A DNA stretch of 10,109 nucleotides from Bacteroidota bacterium (GTDB lineage Bacteria > Bacteroidota > Bacteroidia > Bacteroidales > VadinHA17), in the NCBI GenBank assembly GCA_030611395.1, contig JAUWPX010000026.1, forward strand, positions 1-10,109. The letters are read 5' to 3'. The notes beneath the pieces were generated by a model. It did no database searches. It saw nothing but the letters and a program-made list of their open reading frames with translations, and was not told the DNA's origin. How positions within the stretch are numbered: position 1 is the stretch's first letter; each line of letters opens with the position of its first letter. The position numbers were made by a program, and so were the translations under genes. Below, in pieces: positions 7,225-10,109 of the stretch.

Positions 7225-7983
7225 CTATTCCCCGAGATGCCGGACTACACCATATTTCCGGGGCACTACAAGATCTGCCTTTCTGACCGGTTGGTCTTTT
7301 GTTATTGTGTAATCAATGTCCATGATTTCAATAAACTCCGCTGTATAGTCCTTAAGTACACCTGAATATTTAAATAATTTCTCACCTTTAATCAACTCAA
7401 GCACTACCCTGTGACCAATATATCTTTCCAGCAGAGGTTCGAAAGAAGTTCCCAAAGAACCCATCAGTTCCTTTTGTATCTGAGAGATATGTTTATCCTG
7501 AGAAGTTAGTACTGCCCCAGCGGGAGTAATTCTTTTGGCCTGACTGATTGACAGATTCACAACCTCCATCATCGAATCTTTTACTGTTTTGAAGACATTT
7601 TGTGTTTTTCTTTTAAGCTTTCTCAAGGTTCTGGGATGGTAAGTTCTTTTTAATTCTTTCTCCCTTTCTTTTTTAGCGCCTTTATTTAATTCGTCGTGGT
7701 AACGAATTAATGCCCGGATATTAGAATACTCGTATTTATATAAAATAAAACTCGTCTCATCGTCATCATTTTCATCTTTGTGGCTGGTTGGATAAGTAAA
7801 TTCCAACCCGGTATTTTCCACTCTCAATTTACCACGGATTATCTTACCGGTTATTTCTTCCAGGGCAACCAGGTCATGCAAAAAGTCCTTCAGGCATTTA
7901 TCCCTGCTTCTTCTTCTGATAAAAGCAGCAACAATTGTAGCCAGGACAATAAAAATAATAGTTATGGCAAATGTATCAGGCAT
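7225..7983 (-). CDS. Membrane-anchored conserved-looking protein of unknown function
   Basis: This 252-residue protein has one N-terminal helix (about 5-21) followed by RRRSR (23-27), predicting an N-terminus outside and a cytoplasmic body. The body has three parts. A mixed domain (about 32-98) includes Thr-Gly-Lys-Ile-Ile-Arg-Gly-Lys-Leu and an acidic turn (Asp-Glu-Asn-Asp-Asp-Asp-Glu at 70-76). A very basic helical linker (about 101-128) is rich in Lys, Arg and Glu. The C-terminal part (about 184-252) has strand-like segments including YIGHRVVLELIKGEKLFKYS (188-207), then Gly-Val-Leu, and resembles a small beta-barrel module. I do not recognise the family. It starts with ATG, and the 60-base gap from the glycosyltransferase gene upstream of it would allow co-transcription. 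It converges on the receptor gene. No enzymatic motif is seen; a scaffold or nucleic-acid or lipid contact is possible but speculative. Confidence 0.85.
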   Translation of the reverse strand: MPDTFAITIIFIVLATIVAAFIRRRSRDKCLKDFLHDLVALEEITGKIIRGKLRVENTGLEFTYPTSHKDENDDDETSFILYKYEYSNIRALIRYHDELNKGAKKEREKELKRTYHPRTLRKLKRKTQNVFKTVKDSMMEVVNLSISQAKRITPAGAVLTSQDKHISQIQKELMGSLGTSFEPLLERYIGHRVVLELIKGEKLFKYSGVLKDYTAEFIEIMDIDYTITKDQPVRKADLVVPRKYGVVRHLGE

Positions 7984-8043
7984 AATAAATTTCTTTTAAA
8001 ACAGTCTTCAAAATTTCAGATGGCAGTTAGTATACGGGGCATT

Positions 8044-8961
8044 TTAATGTACTATAGCTTTTGTTTGGGGTTTATAATTCTGTATTAAAATTCCTAATTT
8101 ATAAAAATCAAATAACATCAGATTAACATAGCCTTTAATAAACATAAACTTTAATAAAGGCTTAAAACAAATAAAAAGAATATTAATAATACCAGTCAGT
8201 TTTTTAGAGCTTAAATTATTATAACTCTTCAAAATTGAAACATCCTGAATAAATTGATGATCATAATCCACATAACTTAAGATATGGATCAAATTTAATA
8301 TTCCTTTTTCTGTTTTTCTTAAATACCCGGTATTATAATCAATATCTCCATGAAGTACCGGATTATCAATATGCTTAACATTGATCCCATTTTTCTTTAG
8401 CATAAACCCAAACAATGTATCTTCATGTCCATATTCAGTAATTCTTTCATCAAACTTTGTTTGCTCAAATATTCTTCGATTGATTATAAAATTACTTGTC
8501 ATAAATGATTTATTCGGCGATAACACACGAATATTAAGTGGTTTACTTTCTTTTTTGATTCCATACTTCCATCTTAACCTCTTACTTCTTTCGGGGGGAT
8601 AACTATCATAAATCACTCCCCCACAAATAACATCATTCTCATTTCTGCATATAGCCGATATATATTTTGCCACAAAATCATCTGAGATAATAAAAGTATC
8701 ACAATCAAAAAAGAGCAGATAATCATATTTTGCATATTTAAGAAAAAGATTTCTGACTTTTGACCGACTAATATTTTTATCTAATTGGATATAAATTTCT
8801 TTCCTGCATACATTTTCGTTAATTTTTTTAAACTCCTCTGCAGAACAATCATCAATAAGAATTATTTCACACAGAACGTCTGCTTTCTTAATCTGCTGAG
8901 ATAATTTATCAATTAATGAAGTTACGTTAAAATTATAAATTGGAATACATATTGATAACAT
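8044..8961 (-). CDS. Family 2 glycosyltransferase
   Basis: It probably transfers a sugar from a nucleotide-sugar donor during surface polysaccharide or glycan synthesis at the cytoplasmic face of the membrane. Counting from the ATG at 8961 (305 residues), the GT-A fold starts at once with MLSICIPIYN. It has Ile-Leu-Ile-Asp-Asp-Cys-Ser (34-40), a DXD-type Asp-Cys-Asp (86-88) for metal and donor binding, and Tyr-Gly-His-Glu-Asp-Thr (177-182), the acidic pair used as catalytic base and acceptor motif in the chondroitin-synthase-like branch. A hydrophobic tail at about 257-290 may attach to the membrane. The reading frame can be opened 13 codons earlier at a TTG (9000), but the family normally begins at this ATG. 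The gene is visibly more AT-rich than its neighbours, and no other glycan gene is in the window. Donor and acceptor cannot be told. Confidence 0.9.
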   Translation of the reverse strand: MLSICIPIYNFNVTSLIDKLSQQIKKADVLCEIILIDDCSAEEFKKINENVCRKEIYIQLDKNISRSKVRNLFLKYAKYDYLLFFDCDTFIISDDFVAKYISAICRNENDVICGGVIYDSYPPERSKRLRWKYGIKKESKPLNIRVLSPNKSFMTSNFIINRRIFEQTKFDERITEYGHEDTLFGFMLKKNGINVKHIDNPVLHGDIDYNTGYLRKTEKGILNLIHILSYVDYDHQFIQDVSILKSYNNLSSKKLTGIINILFICFKPLLKFMFIKGYVNLMLFDFYKLGILIQNYKPQTKAIVH

Positions 8962-9257
8962 TGCTTTTGTTTTATTCAATTGCCACACAACTTGTTTCAA
9001 TGCTTTTCATTTATTACGATTGTAATCCTTGCTTGCCGGCCTTGAATTATGTACTACTGTTATAGATATGTAAACTTACAAATTTATTATCTATGTCCAC
9101 TTATTTATGTGACTTTATCCTGGTGATGATGATTGTGAACCTGTAACGCGAAACTCTTAATACTGCATCACAACTTATTAATAAGTTATTCTGACTTGCC
9201 GGGAAAAAATGCAGGTTAAATGCTTCCTGTTTTTATTACCTTTATCAAAAAAAACAA
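8962..9257. other. Divergent intergenic region
   Basis: About 296 bases separate the glycosyltransferase start (reading left) from the glycerate kinase start (reading right), so promoters for both should lie here. I see no supported small gene and no tRNA. The only striking element is a perfect palindrome at 9172-9187. A sequence TACCTTTA at 9237-9244 is one base off the Bacteroidota -7 element (TAnnTTTG), but it has no matching TTTG upstream at the right distance, so it is not called as a promoter. Confidence 0.6.
9172..9187. promoter_or_regulatory. Perfect 16-bp palindrome, candidate operator
   Basis: AACTTATTAATAAGTT reads identically on both strands and lies 70 bases before the glycerate kinase start in a divergent promoter region. 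This spacing and symmetry fit a site for a dimeric transcription factor. As RNA it could form only a tight AT-rich hairpin with no T-run, so a terminator is less likely. No regulator gene is nearby in the window. Confidence 0.4.
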
Positions 9258-10109
9258 ATGTCTGAGATACAGAGTATCAATGAAACGAACATAAAAATAG
9301 TTATTGCTCCCGATTCATTTAAAGATTGCCTTACATCTCCTGATGTAGCTAAGTTCATTGAGATGGGAATCAGGAATGTCTTTCCTGATGCCAATATTAA
9401 ATTGGTTCCTCTGGCTGACGGAGGGGAAGGCACTGTGGTTACACTGGTTACTGCAACAAATGGAAAAATTTTCCATAAAAAAGTTCACGATCCGCTTATG
9501 CGGGAGATTACTGCACACTTTGGAGTGCTTGGTGATGGAGAAACAGCGGTAATAGAGATGGCATCTGCATCAGGAATTGAACTGCTGAAAGAGAATGAAA
9601 GAAACCCATGGAAAACCACCTCGTATGGCACCGGTGAATTAATTAAGCACGCCCTGGATAATGGCTGTAGAAAAATTATTATGGGCATCGGTGGAAGTGC
9701 TACAAACGACGCCGGTACCGGAATGCTACAGGCACTGGGCATACAATTTCTTGATGCAAATAAGCATGAAATTGAACCCGGTGGCGGAGCATTAAAAGAA
9801 CTGGTTTCGATAAAAACCGGCATGCTTGATCTACGCCTGAAGCAATCAAAAATTATTATAGCAAGTGATGTAATGAATCCGCTTCTTGGAAAAACCGGGG
9901 CTTCAGCAGTTTATGGTCCGCAAAAAGGTGCAGATAGTAACATGGTTAGACAATTAGATTCTAACCTGCAACATTTTGCTGATGTAGTCAGGCAGCAACA
10001 AGGTATTTCGGTTGAAAATATTCCCGGTTCCGGTGCGGCCGGCGGACTGGGTGCAGGGATACTGGCGTTCCTGCCATCTGAAATAAAACAGGGATTCGAT
10101 ATTGTTAAA
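9258..10109 (+). CDS. glxK: Glycerate 2-kinase (GlxK/GarK family), 3' end outside the window
   Basis: This cytoplasmic enzyme phosphorylates D-glycerate with ATP, giving 2-phosphoglycerate in the GlxK/GarK class, and links glyoxylate, glycerate or sugar-acid breakdown to glycolysis. The frame is open from ATG 9258 to the window end (284 codons). The family is about 375-380 residues, so about a quarter is missing. Family motifs present are Ile-Ala-Pro-Asp-Ser-Phe-Lys-Asp (16-23), Pro-Leu-Ala-Asp-Gly-Gly-Glu-Gly-Thr (51-59), Thr-Thr-Ser-Tyr-Gly-Thr-Gly-Glu at about 120-127, Gly-Ile-Gly-Gly-Ser-Ala-Thr-Asn-Asp-Ala-Gly (143-153), Tyr-Gly-Pro-Gln-Lys-Gly, and a Gly-rich Gly-Ser-Gly-Ala-Ala-Gly-Gly-Leu-Gly segment near the end. 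About eleven residues precede the usual Lys-Ile-Val-Ile-Ala-Pro start; no later in-frame ATG precedes the first motif, so 9258 is accepted. It is transcribed away from the glycosyltransferase and shows no operon partner here. Confidence 0.93.
   Translation, partial: MSEIQSINETNIKIVIAPDSFKDCLTSPDVAKFIEMGIRNVFPDANIKLVPLADGGEGTVVTLVTATNGKIFHKKVHDPLMREITAHFGVLGDGETAVIEMASASGIELLKENERNPWKTTSYGTGELIKHALDNGCRKIIMGIGGSATNDAGTGMLQALGIQFLDANKHEIEPGGGALKELVSIKTGMLDLRLKQSKIIIASDVMNPLLGKTGASAVYGPQKGADSNMVRQLDSNLQHFADVVRQQQGISVENIPGSGAAGGLGAGILAFLPSEIKQGFDIVK

Noticed and set aside
7780..8088. Plus-strand open frame of 102 codons
   Set aside because: It lies antisense to the start of the 252-residue gene and the end of the glycosyltransferase gene. 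It has no recognisable domain and is best explained as a shadow.
8962..9000. Extended N-terminus of the glycosyltransferase from a TTG at 9000
   Set aside because: The 13 extra residues are polar and lie before the usual start of the GT-A fold. The ATG at 8961 gives a start at the first beta strand. The nearby ATG at 9010 is out of frame and soon meets a stop.
9032..9202. CTTGCCGG occurring twice (9032-9039 and 9195-9202)
   Set aside because: An 8-base direct repeat 163 bases apart is weak evidence. There is no associated element, and chance is adequate.
9485..9823. Minus-strand open frame of 112 codons
   Set aside because: It is antisense to the conserved glycerate kinase motifs, and its product is low-complexity in Ser and Pro.

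Overview
The window looks like a chromosomal segment of a Bacteroidota member. The porin ends in a tandem aromatic (Tyr-Tyr-Phe-Phe), starts are preceded by A/T-rich leaders rather than Shine-Dalgarno sequences, base composition is moderately AT-rich, and the protein families fit. This is inference from sequence character; no rRNA or marker gene is present. No tRNA, rRNA, CRISPR array, transposase or integrase was recognised.

Region 1 (17-7066, plus strand) is one tightly packed five-gene cluster, probably an operon, with its promoter upstream of the window. In order it encodes: (a) a small-subunit-like membrane protein of the DUF4212 / sodium-solute symporter small-subunit type, unusual in carrying about 160 extra residues between its two membrane helices; (b) a large sodium:solute symporter (SSS family, related to acetate permease ActP and the VC_2705 subfamily); (c) a membrane-anchored TPR-containing protein that starts inside the stop codon of the symporter (TAATG); (d) an outer-membrane beta-barrel porin; and (e) an 833-residue receptor in which an extracytoplasmic Cache sensor, a PAS domain, a CBS pair and a DUF294-type (GlnD-like) nucleotidyltransferase are joined in one polypeptide. 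The simplest reading is an envelope-spanning uptake system for a small carboxylate such as acetate. The porin would admit the substrate, the SSS/DUF4212 pair would carry it across the inner membrane with sodium, and the receptor-nucleotidyltransferase would sense substrate outside and alter transport or metabolism inside. The regulatory part is a hypothesis. It is the most interesting content of the window.

Region 2 (7067-9257) is accessory-looking. A 158-base convergent gap holds weak hairpins. It is followed on the minus strand by a membrane-anchored 252-residue protein of unknown function and a family 2 glycosyltransferase. The glycosyltransferase gene is strikingly AT-rich compared with its neighbours, suggesting a different history. 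A roughly 300-base divergent intergenic region follows and contains a perfect 16-bp palindrome.

Region 3 (9258-10109, plus strand) is the first 284 codons of a glycerate 2-kinase (GlxK/GarK family) cut by the window end.
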